Assembly: GCA_039105265.1 (NCBI GenBank)
Contig: JAPFFF010000036.1
Location: 434,001-498,000 of the forward strand
Length of the DNA stretch: 64,000 nt
Direction: 5' to 3'
DNA from: Tritrichomonas musculus
Lineage: Eukaryota; Parabasalia; Tritrichomonadida; Tritrichomonadidae
Shown piece by piece: positions 29,940 to 40,385 of the stretch. Made by a program: the position numbers and the translations under genes. Numbering within the stretch: position 1 is the first letter of the stretch; each line of letters starts with the position of its first letter. The notes beneath the pieces were generated by a model that was not told the origin of the DNA, ran no database searches, and worked only from the letters and a program-made list of their open reading frames with translations.

Positions 29940-30216
29940 GCAAGAAGCTTTAAATTTAAGATTTCGAACAAAGTATTGTTCACAAGCTAAAAAACTTGAA
30001 AATTTGAAGAATTTTTTTCAACTTTAATTAATAAATATTAGTCTTTTTGAATGATTTTTTGTATTTAAATTATATGCATTTTTGAAAGCAATTGTTTATC
30101 ATTTTTCTTAATGTGATAGCAAGCTTTGGTGATAATTTGAAAAATATTGTGTCTTGTTTTTTTTTTTTTTTTTTGGCTTTGACTGAAATCGCCCATTCAA
30201 TAAACAAATGAATATT
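29911..30216. repeat. Duplicated segment, intact copy
   Basis: Matches 32612-32721 joined to 33424-33631. The intact copy reads straight through AGAATTTTTTTCAACTTTAA at about 30008. The other copy is interrupted there by a 702-bp transposon. Confidence 0.85.
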
Positions 30217-31081
30217 ATTTCATTAAAACAAGTAAAGACTAATAAAACTACTAATTCATAAGTACAATTCATTTATTAGGATCATTTATTAAACTAACAA
30301 GTTTTCTTTACTGATTTGTATTGATATATGTGGAGATCATTAAAATTATTAAAACCTATTATTCTCATCGTAATCAGCAATCAACAAGCATTTTAATATA
30401 TGCTATTAGTTCTGAGAAATTCAATTCATCAAATCAAGATATGTCAAATAATTTTCATTTTTTAAAAAAAAAAAAAAAAAAAACAATTTCTTTGTTTAGT
30501 ATTTTAAAAAAAAGTAAATTTAAATAAAAATTCTTTTTATTAAATAATTTATTAAATTAACCAAGAATACATATTATATTATAAAAATATTTTTAAATAT
30601 TTATTTTTTGTTAAGATAAAAATGTTTTTCTGGTGATTTAAAACGTATGAAAAAACGGTTACTTTTTTCCTTTGAATTTTTACTGATTTGAATAAATCTG
30701 AAATAAAATATATTTGATTCAAATATATTGCAAATTAAGGTACAAATCTCATACGTTAAACAACAGCATTTTTTTTTGATACAAATTTAAATTTTGAGAC
30801 ATGCTATATAAAAATAATTTTTATTATTGAATAATATAAAAAATAAAGTTCAGAAATCAAAATCTGACACAAATCGAAATTTCGACTTTTTCTGGGAAGG
30901 TAATTTTCTAAATAACATATGAGATTGATAATTGCTAAAAAAAAAAAAAAAATAAAATAAAATAAAATAAAATCAATGATATTAATAAGTATTTATAAAG
31001 TTCCTGTGATTATATTGATAAATGACATGTGAAATAAAAAGTCTTTGATCCACTTTTTTCAATTCACAATTGACCTGCGAT
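30217..31081. other. Non-coding AT-rich stretch
   Basis: No gene supported. Contains the second copy of the 27625-27745 repeat (30435-30565), poly(A) tracts and an AAATA tandem run near 30950. Confidence 0.45.
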
Positions 31082-31591
31082 ATGGAATTGCAATATGGAT
31101 GGCTATACTATGTAAAAGATAATGACATATGCAGACTGGATAAGGGATTCGGCGACCCAATCCTAACAATGACAAAATTTTTAGCTATGGGATCCTGCGA
31201 CCCAAAAAAACAAGATTTTGATAAATGGTATGAAAAAGCAAAGGAAGAAAGAAAAAGAAAAATGAGAAAACTAGAAGCAGATCTAGAAAAAGACTCAGTA
31301 TGGATAGAGTACGTTGATTGGGTAGAAGACGACATCATAACAGAAGATGGACACGATAGAGGCAACGGAGGTTGGGTAACGATAACACTCGAAATAGGAG
31401 AAGAATACATCGTCAAACGACGTCGATATAAACTTACAAATGAAACAGTAATCGGAATTTCAACAAATATTTTATCCAATTTCAACAAATATTTTATGGA
31501 ATTTCAACAAATATTTTATGGAATTTCAACAAATATTTTATCTAATTTCAGCAAATATTCTATGCAATTTCAAAACCATTTTCAAATCTAA
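31082..31591 (+). CDS. Unrecognised 169-residue protein, C-terminus made of tandem repeats
   Basis: The ATG at 31082 opens a frame whose first 125 residues are compositionally normal: aromatic start (MELQYGWLYYVKDNDICRLDKG), a charged helical middle, then a YVDWVEDDIITEDGHDRGNGGW segment and a beta-rich stretch ending in VKRRRYKLTNETVIG. The region is richer in G+C than its surroundings. The last 45 residues come from tandem copies of a 22-base ATTTCAACAAATATTTTATG-type repeat and look like run-on into non-coding DNA. No family was recognised. It may be the start of a once longer gene or a piece of a mobile element. Real coding status is uncertain. Confidence 0.45.
   Translation: MELQYGWLYYVKDNDICRLDKGFGDPILTMTKFLAMGSCDPKKQDFDKWYEKAKEERKRKMRKLEADLEKDSVWIEYVDWVEDDIITEDGHDRGNGGWVTITLEIGEEYIVKRRRYKLTNETVIGISTNILSNFNKYFMEFQQIFYGISTNILSNFSKYSMQFQNHFQI
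31459..31575. repeat. Short tandem repeat ATTTCAACAAATATTTTATG
   Basis: About five imperfect 22-23-base units overlap the 3' end of the preceding frame. Confidence 0.7.
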
Positions 31592-32611
31592 TTTTCCATA
31601 TCTTTTCATACAATTTTCAAATCAATTTGTTTTTTATTTTATTTCAATCAATCATTTTATGAAATTCCAAAAATTATTTTTTTATTACATTCCTTGAAGC
31701 ATTTAACAACCGCCACAAAAAAAAAGATGGGTAGACACTCTTCCTTCAACAATTTTAAAAATAAAATAAATAAAAAAATCCTCAATATTAAATTATTCAT
31801 CTATTTATTTTAAAATGAGGCTGAAAAAAAAAATCCTGCAAAGACTTCTTGATATCATTTATATATAAGGCATTTCTTAATATATTAATTAATATATTTA
31901 AATTATTATGGATTTGGGCAGGCAAATGTTGAGAAAATTTGTCATAATAATAACATCTAATTTTTTGCATATTGTAGTTTTTAGTTTTTGGATTTTTACA
32001 AGCAAAAAAACTTTCGCAAACATAAATTTTTGAGAGAAACAAACAATTGTTAAAGAATTATTGTAGTATTGCGTGCAATATTGAGAAAAAAATTGATTCT
32101 GCCGGAAATTATCACAGGAAAAAAGTCAAAAAAAAAAAAAAAAAAAAAAAAAAAAGCATTGCCTGAAAAAATTTGCAAATAAACGACAGATATTCTGATA
32201 TTTATCATTTTAGTCGAATTAAAATTAAACACCGTTGTTGTTTGTCTTGTTTTTTTCTTGTCTTGTTTTTTTCTTGTCTTGTTTTTTTTATCTAATAATC
32301 TTTGAACTTTTTGAGAGAAACAAACAATTGTTAAAGAATTACTGTAGTATTGCGTGCAATATTGAGAAAAAAATTGATTCTACCGGAAATTATCACAGGA
32401 AAAAAGTCTATATATATGCGTGTATATAAATGCATTAAAACGATGGAAGTAACAAAGAAAACAATGTACTTTTTAAAAAAAAAAAATGCACCTTTTTAGA
32501 AGCAATTTCGTTCAAAAAAAACTTTTAATGGCTTGATTTGTCAATCTTAATAATGTCACTTTTTCTACCTTTTAAAAATTTGCGCTTTTTTACCGTGAAA
32601 ATACGATTTTT
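31592..32611. other. Non-coding; 100-base direct repeats
   Basis: A segment of about 100 bases (GAGAGAAACAAACAATTGTT ... TATCACAGGAAAAAAGTC) occurs at 32030-32129 and again at 32307-32408 with two or three differences. Between them lie a long poly(A) tract and a GTCTTGTTTTTTTCTT tandem run (32245-32290). No gene supported. Confidence 0.6.
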
Positions 32612-33631
32612 CCATATAATGAGGCTTATTCTTCATGTAATAGCAAGAAGCTTTAAATTTAAGATTTCGAACAAAGTATTGTTCACAAGCTAAAAAACTT
32701 GAAAATTTGAAGAATTTTTTTGATAGATTCCAAAATGCAGATTTTTCGGAAAATTTTCATTCAATTTTTTTTCAATTGAAAAAAGTACAAAATTTTGGAA
32801 AATCGCATTCAATTTTTTTTTCCCGACGGTTTAATAGAAAATGGCATGAGGATAAAAAAAATAAAAAAGTTACTTAAAAACCTGATTATTTTTATTAAAA
32901 CTTTAAAAATACCTTTTTTTGTGACGGAACACTATTAGGATAACCTTAATTATCAGAATAGTATAAATTTGTTCATTTTTGTCGAATAAATGATAGAGCT
33001 AGTATTAATAAAATTATTCCGCCATGAAAATAGAGTAAAACTAAAAAGGATTTCATCAATATTCAGGGTAAAAAAGGAAATATGCATAGTGAAAAACTTT
33101 AATATAAGAAGAATACATGGATCAAATGCATTAATGCCATCATTAAAATCATACTCGTAAACATTTTTTGGAATATAATTAAGTAAAATGTTATATAAAA
33201 AGTTGAAATATTCTTAAGTCTGTAAAAAAAACGTAAAATCCAAGATCGTCATTACTTATGGCTTATGGGAAAAAACGCTTGTCTTTATAGTTGCTTGGTA
33301 AGCCGAAGAGTGATTAATATTCGCCAAAGAAAACAAATATGAGTGTGGCCACAACCGTAAAAATAACATTAAAATATTTGACCTTAACGTTTTTTCTAAA
33401 AAATCTGCATTTGAAGATCTATCATTTTTTTCAACTTTAATTAATAAATATTAGTCTTTTTGAATGATTTTTTGTATTTAAATTATATGCATTTTTGAAA
33501 GCAATTGTTTATCATTTTTCTTAATGTGATAGCAAGCTTTGGTGATAATTTGAAAAATATTGTGTCTTGTTTTTTTTTTTTTTTTTTGGCTTTGACTGAA
33601 ATCGCCCATTCAATAAACAAATGAATATTTA
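32612..33631. repeat. Duplicated segment, copy split by a transposon
   Basis: Second copy of 29911-30216. Its left part is 32612-32721 and its right part is 33424-33631. The right end runs to the 3' end of the Sel1 gene, suggesting that the duplication truncated that gene. Confidence 0.8.
32722..33423. mobile_element. Non-autonomous DNA transposon, 702 bp, GATAGAT termini
   Basis: The left end is GATAGATTCCAAAATGCAGA, and the right end as reverse complement is GATAGATCTTCAAATGCAGA. The inverted similarity covers about 33 bases. It is flanked by ATTTTTTT on both sides. The paralogous empty site at about 30008 has a single ATTTTTTT, so the insertion boundaries and the 8-bp duplication are shown directly. 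No transposase frame is present. Confidence 0.85.
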
Positions 33632-34053
33632 TTATATCTTTTATTTAGATCTGCAGCTCTTTTGTAATAATAAATTGCTTTTTCAATGTCACGTTTAACA
33701 TATTTTCCTTCGTGATAAATTAGACCTAGATTGAATAATGCATCTGTTTGATTTTGATCTGCTGCAAGTGAATAATAATGAATTGCTCTTGAAATATCAA
33801 CGGTCGTGTATTGACCACTTGAAAAAATAACTCCGAGATTAAACTGTGCTTCTGGGTCGCCTTTGTTTGATGAAAAAGAAAGATAATAAATTGCTTTATT
33901 GACATCTAGTGGAACATATTTATTAGATAAGTACAAATAGTCAATATAGGTAGGTGTGTCAATTTCATCTTCTAAACATGACAAAATAATTCTTTTATAT
34001 TTTTTAAATAGAAACAAAACAGAAAATAACAATGATAATTGAATTAACTCCAT
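33610..34053 (-). CDS. Sel1-like repeat protein, truncated, 147 residues
   Basis: Starts MELIQLSLLFSVLFLFKKYK, a hydrophobic stretch that could be a signal anchor, followed by Sel1/TPR-like repeats with the pattern A-x-x-x-Y-x-x-A-A-x-x-x-x-x-x-A-x-F-N-L-G-x-I-x-x-x-G (for example DVNKAIYYLSFSSNKGDPEAQFNLGVIFSSG and DISRAIHYYSLAADQ). Two full repeats and part of a third are present. The ATG at 34051-34053 is the first in frame. The C-terminus runs into the duplicated segment (to 33631), so the original gene was probably longer. Sel1 proteins usually act as scaffolds, and this one could be non-functional. Confidence 0.7.
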   Translation of the reverse strand: MELIQLSLLFSVLFLFKKYKRIILSCLEDEIDTPTYIDYLYLSNKYVPLDVNKAIYYLSFSSNKGDPEAQFNLGVIFSSGQYTTVDISRAIHYYSLAADQNQTDALFNLGLIYHEGKYVKRDIEKAIYYYKRAADLNKRYNKYSFVY

Positions 34054-34179
34054 AGAAATCAATTGATAACCATAAGTATGATTTTATTAATTTAGCAATA
34101 TGTATAAATAATTAAATCCAAAATTGATGGTCTATCATTTGGATTAACATAACTTATAATTAAATCTTTAATTATTTTA

Positions 34180-36960
34180 TTATTTCTTTGGCTTCTTGAT
34201 TTCTTTATTTTGGTATAAAGATTCAAAGCGATTCAGTTCTTGGTATCGTGAATGAACGATGTCTCTGTCGACTTCTTTAGCAAGTTTGAACTTTTTATTC
34301 TCGATCATTTCAAGGATTTCTGAAAAGCTCGGACGATCTTTCGGTTCAAACGCTGTGCACTTATTGATCACTTCAATTCCTTCTGATGTGAGCGATGATG
34401 AATGACGTGGGAATTTGATTGGCTTCTTGTTCATCTTGTCAGTCATATTTTGCTTTGGAAGATGACCTGTCAGCAAAACAAAGACAACAATTCCGTATGA
34501 GTAAACGTCAGTCTTGTTGTCATATTTTTCATTGTTCAGCATTTCTGGCGACATGTAGTCAAGAGTGCCAACACCTTTCGTCAGTGATTGGTCGTCTTTG
34601 TCATCAATGTGAACAAGATCGAAATCGATGATTTTCGCTTCAAGGATGGAATTCAGCATGATGTTATCGATCTTCAGGTCACGGTGAATCATGCCTGATT
34701 GGTGCAAGTGCTTCATGCCAAATGCAACTTCAATACAAATTTTCACTCGTAACGTGTCATTCATGATGTCACTTTTTAGCACATCTTTCAATTTGAATGG
34801 GAGATATTCAAGGAAAAGTGCTATCGTCGTCTTCTCTTTTTTATTTCTTTCTCCTCTTTCATCTTCATCTTCTTCATTGTAGTCGTAGTCGGAATCTTTG
34901 TTTGAAGTGTTTTCTTCAACTTTTTCTGATGTGTTCATACCAATCGCCCGGCAGATGCTTGGATGACTGATGCTCGTCAGTGCTCCAAATTCTCTCATTG
35001 AGTTTCGTAGCTTGTTGAATGCTTCTTCATCTTCAACAATTTTCACAACTTTCTTGCACATCACTTCTGATGTTCGATCGTCAATGATTTTGTATGCAAT
35101 CGATGTCGCTCCTTCTCCAATCTTCTTCAAAACTTGATGGTGTTCTTCGTCTTCTTCTCCAATGAAAATGTTCTGATTTCCTTCTTTCAATTTCTTTCCT
35201 TCAGTGATATCGTCATCGTCATTGTCATCATCGTCTGGTTTTATTTCTGGTCGCCTGTGAGTCGATGTGTCGTTGATATCAAATATTTGAACTTTCTCGT
35301 ACTTCAAAAGTCGTTCTTCAAGGAATCGGATGTGATTCTTGTAAATGGCTGTTTCACGCTTTTCTCTTTCTTTCAACTTTGCTTGCTGATTTAAAAGTTC
35401 TCGATCTTTCGTTGCTTTCAATTCTGAAATTTCTTTATCTTTCAAATATTCTGAGTCTTTTGATTTAGTTGATGACGATAGAGTTTTTCGTGAGGTGAGG
35501 TGATCATTATTCTTTGAAAGTCTTCTGTTTGGCATGTTTGGTGGTAATTTTCCTCCAACAAAAACTGCTGATTCGTAATGTCCTGCAATGCAGAATGATG
35601 CACCACTCTCAATCGTTGTCTCAACTGGTGAATATATTTTGTCATTTTTGGCAAATCTGTCGAGCATAAGTTCGCCAAAAGCGTTACTTCCACATGACAA
35701 AACTTTTCCATCTTCTGTTCGGAAGAGCGAATGAAAGCTCCCAGCGTAGGCTCCTGTGATTTTGTACTTCTCAAGAGAAGCAACTTTCGTGAATTTGTCT
35801 GTTTTTCTGACTCCTTTGCCGAGGCAGAGAGCACCACATAAAAGCATATCAGATCCATAAACAAAAACTTCGCCTTCACTGCAAACTGCAAAGCAATGAT
35901 TATGTGTGCCTGAGATGTCTACGATTTCTTTATCATGAAGTTCTTCAACTTCTTCGAATGAAAGTTCACTGGATGAAGATGACTTGAAGACTCGCCCACT
36001 CTCACTAAGTGCTAAATAAAATTTATCGCAGCAGGCGACGCTGACTGCTTTCTCACCACCTGGAAGAGTCACTGCCTTCACTGGATTCAATGGGGAATCA
36101 AAAAGTGATTCGGTGATTGGGATGATCGCTCCTTCTGTGTCAATTGCTGCTGAGTTATAATAACCGCCATAAAGCGATACTGGTTGACGGGTTTCAATGT
36201 TTACAAAAAATGGTTCGCCTTTATTTTTAGATTCGTAAACGTATGCAAGCTCCTTGATACCGTCTGTTCGTGAAATCAGGTAAAGAGTGTAACCATCACC
36301 GCACAAAATGGAGATGAACTTGCATTGAATACCACGACGGTCTTTCATATCAATTTCAGTCGCTGTTTCCAGTTTTGATTTTGGAAGTGATCCAAGGATT
36401 GCTCGGTAAGAGTTGTCACCAATCGCGTAGCCTTTCCCATCTTTCGTCACCCATGATGCATGATGATAGTAAACTGAATAAGAAAAAAGATTTGAAACAT
36501 CAATTTTTGAAGAAAGTGGTGGACAGATAATTGGATATCCATCTGATTCGTCGTTCGATATCGCTCCCACTTGATTGTAGTTATTGAGTCCGCTTGTTTT
36601 GACATTTAATTTGAATGAAATATTTGAGAAGATAAAAATACCATCCTTTTCATAATTTCTTCCAAAAATGTACTTCATTGTGGTGTTAAATAAACCTCGC
36701 ATTGATGGCTTAATATAACATTTTCCTTTCTCTGTCAATTTATATAATCTAGGTAGCGTTGATAGCATAGCAAAAACAACGGTTTGAAGTGAATCATCTA
36801 AGAGTGCATGATTTAAACAAAAGCCTTCTGATGTTACGTAATGTTGTCCATCGATTTTGTACCAATCTTGACTTGTTTCAATGAATGTTGCGTTATTTAC
36901 TGATGGGAAGACAGCACTCTTTGATCGAAAATGTATGTATAAAAAGAGACACAACGTCAA
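34180..36960 (-). CDS. RCC1-like repeat protein kinase, about 926 residues
   Basis: N-terminal half holds RCC1-type repeats (for example IVDISGTHNHCFAVCSEGEVFVYGSD, ITGAYAGSFHSLFRTEDGKVLSCGSNAFGEL). A charged coiled coil (about 490-560) and an acidic stretch follow. A protein kinase domain occupies about 605-890, with IGEGATSIAY glycine loop, a lysine in MCKKVVKI, HRDLKIDN, DFD in place of DFG, SPEM, and RPSF. The change of the DFG glycine to aspartate is unusual but keeps the metal-binding aspartate. The given start is a TTG; there is no ATG until residue 65. The frame stays open upstream to about 37015 and encodes a probable membrane segment (IVYEILLGIYCLTLCLFLY) without ATG. The true start is therefore unknown, and the gene may be 5'-damaged or may start at the internal ATG. 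Confidence 0.82.
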   Translation of the reverse strand: MTLCLFLYIHFRSKSAVFPSVNNATFIETSQDWYKIDGQHYVTSEGFCLNHALLDDSLQTVVFAMLSTLPRLYKLTEKGKCYIKPSMRGLFNTTMKYIFGRNYEKDGIFIFSNISFKLNVKTSGLNNYNQVGAISNDESDGYPIICPPLSSKIDVSNLFSYSVYYHHASWVTKDGKGYAIGDNSYRAILGSLPKSKLETATEIDMKDRRGIQCKFISILCGDGYTLYLISRTDGIKELAYVYESKNKGEPFFVNIETRQPVSLYGGYYNSAAIDTEGAIIPITESLFDSPLNPVKAVTLPGGEKAVSVACCDKFYLALSESGRVFKSSSSSELSFEEVEELHDKEIVDISGTHNHCFAVCSEGEVFVYGSDMLLCGALCLGKGVRKTDKFTKVASLEKYKITGAYAGSFHSLFRTEDGKVLSCGSNAFGELMLDRFAKNDKIYSPVETTIESGASFCIAGHYESAVFVGGKLPPNMPNRRLSKNNDHLTSRKTLSSSTKSKDSEYLKDKEISELKATKDRELLNQQAKLKEREKRETAIYKNHIRFLEERLLKYEKVQIFDINDTSTHRRPEIKPDDDDNDDDDITEGKKLKEGNQNIFIGEEDEEHHQVLKKIGEGATSIAYKIIDDRTSEVMCKKVVKIVEDEEAFNKLRNSMREFGALTSISHPSICRAIGMNTSEKVEENTSNKDSDYDYNEEDEDERGERNKKEKTTIALFLEYLPFKLKDVLKSDIMNDTLRVKICIEVAFGMKHLHQSGMIHRDLKIDNIMLNSILEAKIIDFDLVHIDDKDDQSLTKGVGTLDYMSPEMLNNEKYDNKTDVYSYGIVVFVLLTGHLPKQNMTDKMNKKPIKFPRHSSSLTSEGIEVINKCTAFEPKDRPSFSEILEMIENKKFKLAKEVDRDIVHSRYQELNRFESLYQNKEIKKPKK

Positions 36961-37591
36961 ACAATATATTCCAAGTAGAATTTCATATACAATCTGATTT
37001 TTTTTCTCTCTCTTAAAGATTTAAATGTTCTTATTGGAGAAAGGATTGTAAATATGCTATTATATGCTGACACTTTTTAAAAGTAAATAACTCTAATCAA
37101 AATTTAAATAATAATTTGCCAAAATAGTAAATGAATACCTTCTGTCAAAGGCACAAAAACTTCCATAAATCGAATCATTGCAAAAAAAAAAAAATAATCA
37201 TTATTCTATAAATATCAAAACATGATTCTTTTAACTCCTCGCATTGCTTTTGGCAATCACAAATGTTCTTACAATGACATTCACAATAACAATCGCAATT
37301 TGGCTTATTTAATTTTTATTTTGAAAGCTTCTTCATTCATTCCATTGAGAGTTGAAATAATGAAAATATCAAAACCATTTTTTGGAAGTTTAATTAAAGA
37401 TGATAAAATTTTTGATTTGAAATTGATATCAGAAAAATGGATCAATTATTGACATCGAAAATCGAGACTTAATAAGCCTAATATAATATCATATAAAATT
37501 ATTTATTCTCATAAGAATAATTATTAAAAATATGGCCAGGGTTTTGCTAAATATAATAATTATTTGAAAAAGAATCTTCTTTTCTCAATAT
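36961..37591. other. Intergenic region
   Basis: AT-rich. Its right-hand half (37222-37452) holds a short frame without recognisable motifs. No convincing exon or splice consensus was found upstream of the RCC1-kinase frame. Confidence 0.4.
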
Positions 37592-39085
37592 TTATTTTGA
37601 ATTTTTATAACCTTCAACAAAGACTTCCCTTATTTTTTCTACTGTTTCTTCATTCAAACCTTTTGACAAAATCCAACTTTTAGCTTTTTCTGGCTTGGTT
37701 TTTCCATCGAATAGGTCAAGCTTTTTCCACCAGTGAATGAACTCGCTCTCAAGATACCTCGCGCCGCATGTCGAGAAGTTTGTAAACAAATAATCCCTTG
37801 CAGCATCCTCGTATGAAACTCCGCAGAGGACAAGCAAGATGAAAGTGACAATTCCAGTCCGATCAGCGCCAACTGAGCAATGAAGATAAATTGGCCTCAA
37901 ATTGGCCTGTGCTATCAAATTGAAAATTTTTCTATACTCATCTTCGAACTTTTCGAATCGAATCGGCTCCGTCCTCGAAGGAATCGGAATTGCATGGTAC
38001 TCAATTCCATCTACATAAGGGCCTTTGCACATGTAGTCGTCACGCATGTCAATTTCCACTTTAATTCCAAGTCTCAGGAGCTCTTTTTTTCCATTCAAAG
38101 TTATGTCATCTAGTTTAGCACCTCTCAAAAAGTGGCCTTGAAAAATTCTTCCATTTTCAATGAGTGACGATGAATAACCGCCAATATCTCTGACATTTGT
38201 CACACCTTCAATGAACAGGTTTCGTGGTCCTTGATTCGTAACAGTCAAATGGTGGATAACCGTTTTTTTACTCTCAATTCTCCAGAAAATATCCTGACTC
38301 AATTTCAAATTGAATAGACTGAATTGAGTTGTATTCAAATTTTCAATTGTGATTGAATTTTTGAAATCAGGAGATTCAGAATATTCAATGCAATTATCAG
38401 GTGAAGTGTCAAAAATAATAGGGTTGGGTCTACTTAATTCAATGACACCTTTTGCATACAACGATATGTTCTGAAAATCATCTTGAAGATAAGCAAACTG
38501 GACTGCTGTGTGAAAGTCATTCTCAGGAACAATTTGTGTATCAATTTGATTCTCTGAGATTTCAGAAAATTTGAATGTTATATAATCGATGTTTGGTCCG
38601 TCCGTTTGCGCGTTTTTTGTAACAGAAACACGGAACGAGTGGAGACCTTTTGGAAGAGTGAATGTGTCGTATTGAATAGTGCTCCACTTGGGGCGCCCTT
38701 CTGTAAGTGGCTCAAGGAAATAATTGGAGGATAAACAGACACTTTTGTTTTCATCAATTAAAAAATTATAAATTGAGCGTATGTCAATTTTTTCACCTTC
38801 AAGGCCAATTGGATGGGAATAGGAAACTGACATTTCAATTTCTGAGTTAAATTGAAGGTGAAGAGTGAATGAAAAATAGCCATGGGAAATAGAATACGGT
38901 GAATTCGATGCGCCAGCAAGATATTTCCCATTTGAAGATTCTGGACTTTCAATAATATTTGAATTGTATTTAATTGAACGAACATAATTGGAAAGATCAG
39001 CATTTTCTGCTTCAAATACAACAGTTCCTGGCTTTCGAATTGTTAGCATTGAGTCAGTAGCATAGTTATTTGGATCATTACTCAT
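37592..39085 (-). CDS. CBM-like domain fused to a tyrosine/dual-specificity phosphatase, 497 residues
   Basis: Residues about 20-180 read as a carbohydrate-binding-like beta domain (VVFEAENADLSNY start and GPNIDYITFKF end, the usual CBM6/35 framing). Residues 190-270 form a second beta-rich segment. The C-terminal 230 residues are a Y_phosphatase3-type phosphatase with NVRDIGGY, MRDDYMCKG and the P-loop HCSVGADRTG, giving the CX5R signature. The expected activity is phosphoester hydrolysis, with the N-terminal domain possibly binding a glycan. There is no signal peptide at the ATG (39083-39085), chosen because the upstream codons are few and non-ATG. The phosphatase type is commonest in bacteria and some protists. 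Part of the CBM region is duplicated at 26690-27000. Confidence 0.88.
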   Translation of the reverse strand: MSNDPNNYATDSMLTIRKPGTVVFEAENADLSNYVRSIKYNSNIIESPESSNGKYLAGASNSPYSISHGYFSFTLHLQFNSEIEMSVSYSHPIGLEGEKIDIRSIYNFLIDENKSVCLSSNYFLEPLTEGRPKWSTIQYDTFTLPKGLHSFRVSVTKNAQTDGPNIDYITFKFSEISENQIDTQIVPENDFHTAVQFAYLQDDFQNISLYAKGVIELSRPNPIIFDTSPDNCIEYSESPDFKNSITIENLNTTQFSLFNLKLSQDIFWRIESKKTVIHHLTVTNQGPRNLFIEGVTNVRDIGGYSSSLIENGRIFQGHFLRGAKLDDITLNGKKELLRLGIKVEIDMRDDYMCKGPYVDGIEYHAIPIPSRTEPIRFEKFEDEYRKIFNLIAQANLRPIYLHCSVGADRTGIVTFILLVLCGVSYEDAARDYLFTNFSTCGARYLESEFIHWWKKLDLFDGKTKPEKAKSWILSKGLNEETVEKIREVFVEGYKNSK

Positions 39086-39330
39086 AGTTTGATTCTTCAA
39101 TTAAAAATTTATGGACAAAAAACAATTCAATTTTTATTTCAATATAATTTTGAGCTTATCTTAATAAAAAAATCATATTTATTAGTAAAAAATAAATAAA
39201 TTAATTATTAATCTTTAATATATAGAAAAATATTATTATTAAAATTATAAACTAAGAATTAAAAAATCAAATAACTAATTCTTATGATTTAACTAACCAT
39301 CTCATATTTTATGGATGATTTGTATGCTAA
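39086..39330. other. Intergenic region
   Basis: Low-complexity A/T, no feature seen. Confidence 0.4.
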
Positions 39331-39890
39331 TTTATACGGATCAATTTTTCTTGTCTGAGGAGTCGAAGATTCTTGTATTCAATTGAGATAGGCATTATAA
39401 TTTGTTTTAATTTTGAACATCAATCGAAAGCCTAAATTCCAATTTCAGTCAAAGAAGAAGGAATTGTTATTTGTTCTAAATATTTAGTTACAGAATGAGG
39501 AATTTGTAATTTTTTCTAATGACAGGAAGAAAAAGCAAAAGATCCAATTGAAGTTACAGAAACAAATAAAACCTGTTACAGATGAAGGGATCATTAATTC
39601 TTTTAATTTTGAACGTTCATAAAAAAAAAAAGATGATCTGATTTCTGTCATTGAAGAAGGAATTACTATTTTGGTCAATGATGAACAATTGGAGAAAAGA
39701 TTTGATCTAAATGTTTTTTTATATATGATGGTAATTTTATTTTTGTTAATGATTTGCATCTATCAAAAGCATAATGTCAATTTTTATTACAGAATTAGGA
39801 ATCTTTATTTTAGTTAAATTGATGAAAATACTAAAAGCAGCTAAATGAATTTTTGTTACTAATATGGATATAAAATTTTTGAGATTGGCT
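39331..39890 (-). pseudogene. Remnant of a BspA-like leucine-rich-repeat gene
   Basis: The minus strand encodes broken copies of the Treponema/BspA-type repeat: LFSNCSSLTKIVIPSSMTEI and SKLKELMIPSSVT in one frame, LEQITIPSSLTEIGI at 39425-39475 in another, and LTKIKIPNSVIKI near 39780-39830. Stops and frame changes separate them. BspA-like surface proteins are a very large family in trichomonads. This one is decayed and has no membrane anchor left. Confidence 0.8.
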
Positions 39891-40059
39891 TAGAAATCAA
39901 ACTTTTTGAGAGAGATATAAATATCTTTTTTATAAATCATTTTATCTTTATGAATATTTTAAAAAAATTAAAATATTTATTCTAATACAATATTAGAAAA
40001 TGTAACAATAAACCTAACTCCATAAAAAAAGCAGAAAGCATTTAAAAATAAGCAGTAGC
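39891..40059. other. Spacer before the Maverick region
   Basis: AT-rich host-like DNA ending near CAATACTAAGG, where base composition shifts abruptly to the GC-richer Maverick-associated sequence. Confidence 0.4.
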
Positions 40060-40197
40060 AATACTAAGGGGGGCTACGCTCTACGAGCTCCGCCCACCCT
40101 TAGCTGTAAGTGAATACACCCTTTCGGACCATTCATGATAGTCATTTGTAAACGATAGCCAAACTCCTATCGAACTAACTTTTTTAGTTAACTACAA

Positions 40198-40311
40198 ATG
40201 ACTACTAACTACTACATTCACGCTGATGACTTCGACTGTGATGATGTCGCTGAGTTGGTCATGCCAATTGATATTAAACGAATAGTATCTCACAATCATA
40301 AGACCCATTGA
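40198..40311 (+). CDS. Short 37-residue frame at the left edge of the Maverick region
   Basis: ATG-to-TGA frame, MTTNYYIHADDFDCDDVAEL followed by VMPIDIKRIVSHNHKTH. It is compositionally protein-like and in the GC-richer element sequence, but short and without homologue in the window. It could be the 5' part of a gene cut by rearrangement. Confidence 0.25.
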   Translation: MTTNYYIHADDFDCDDVAELVMPIDIKRIVSHNHKTH

Positions 40312-40385
40312 ATGGTCACTTGCGTAAGATCATATGCGCAGTAGGTCTATTATTTTTGGTTTGTACCGTTAAGAATCGATCATAA

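Noticed and set aside
36961-37170. Upstream exon for the RCC1-kinase (a MIRFMEVFVPLTEG-like frame near 37140-37180 on the minus strand)
   Set aside because: The candidate 5' splice site is not the trichomonad GTAYGT form, and the long conserved trichomonad 3' splice motif is absent.
37222-37452. 76-residue plus-strand frame
   Set aside because: No motif, no initiator-like element, AT-rich composition; not supportable as a gene.
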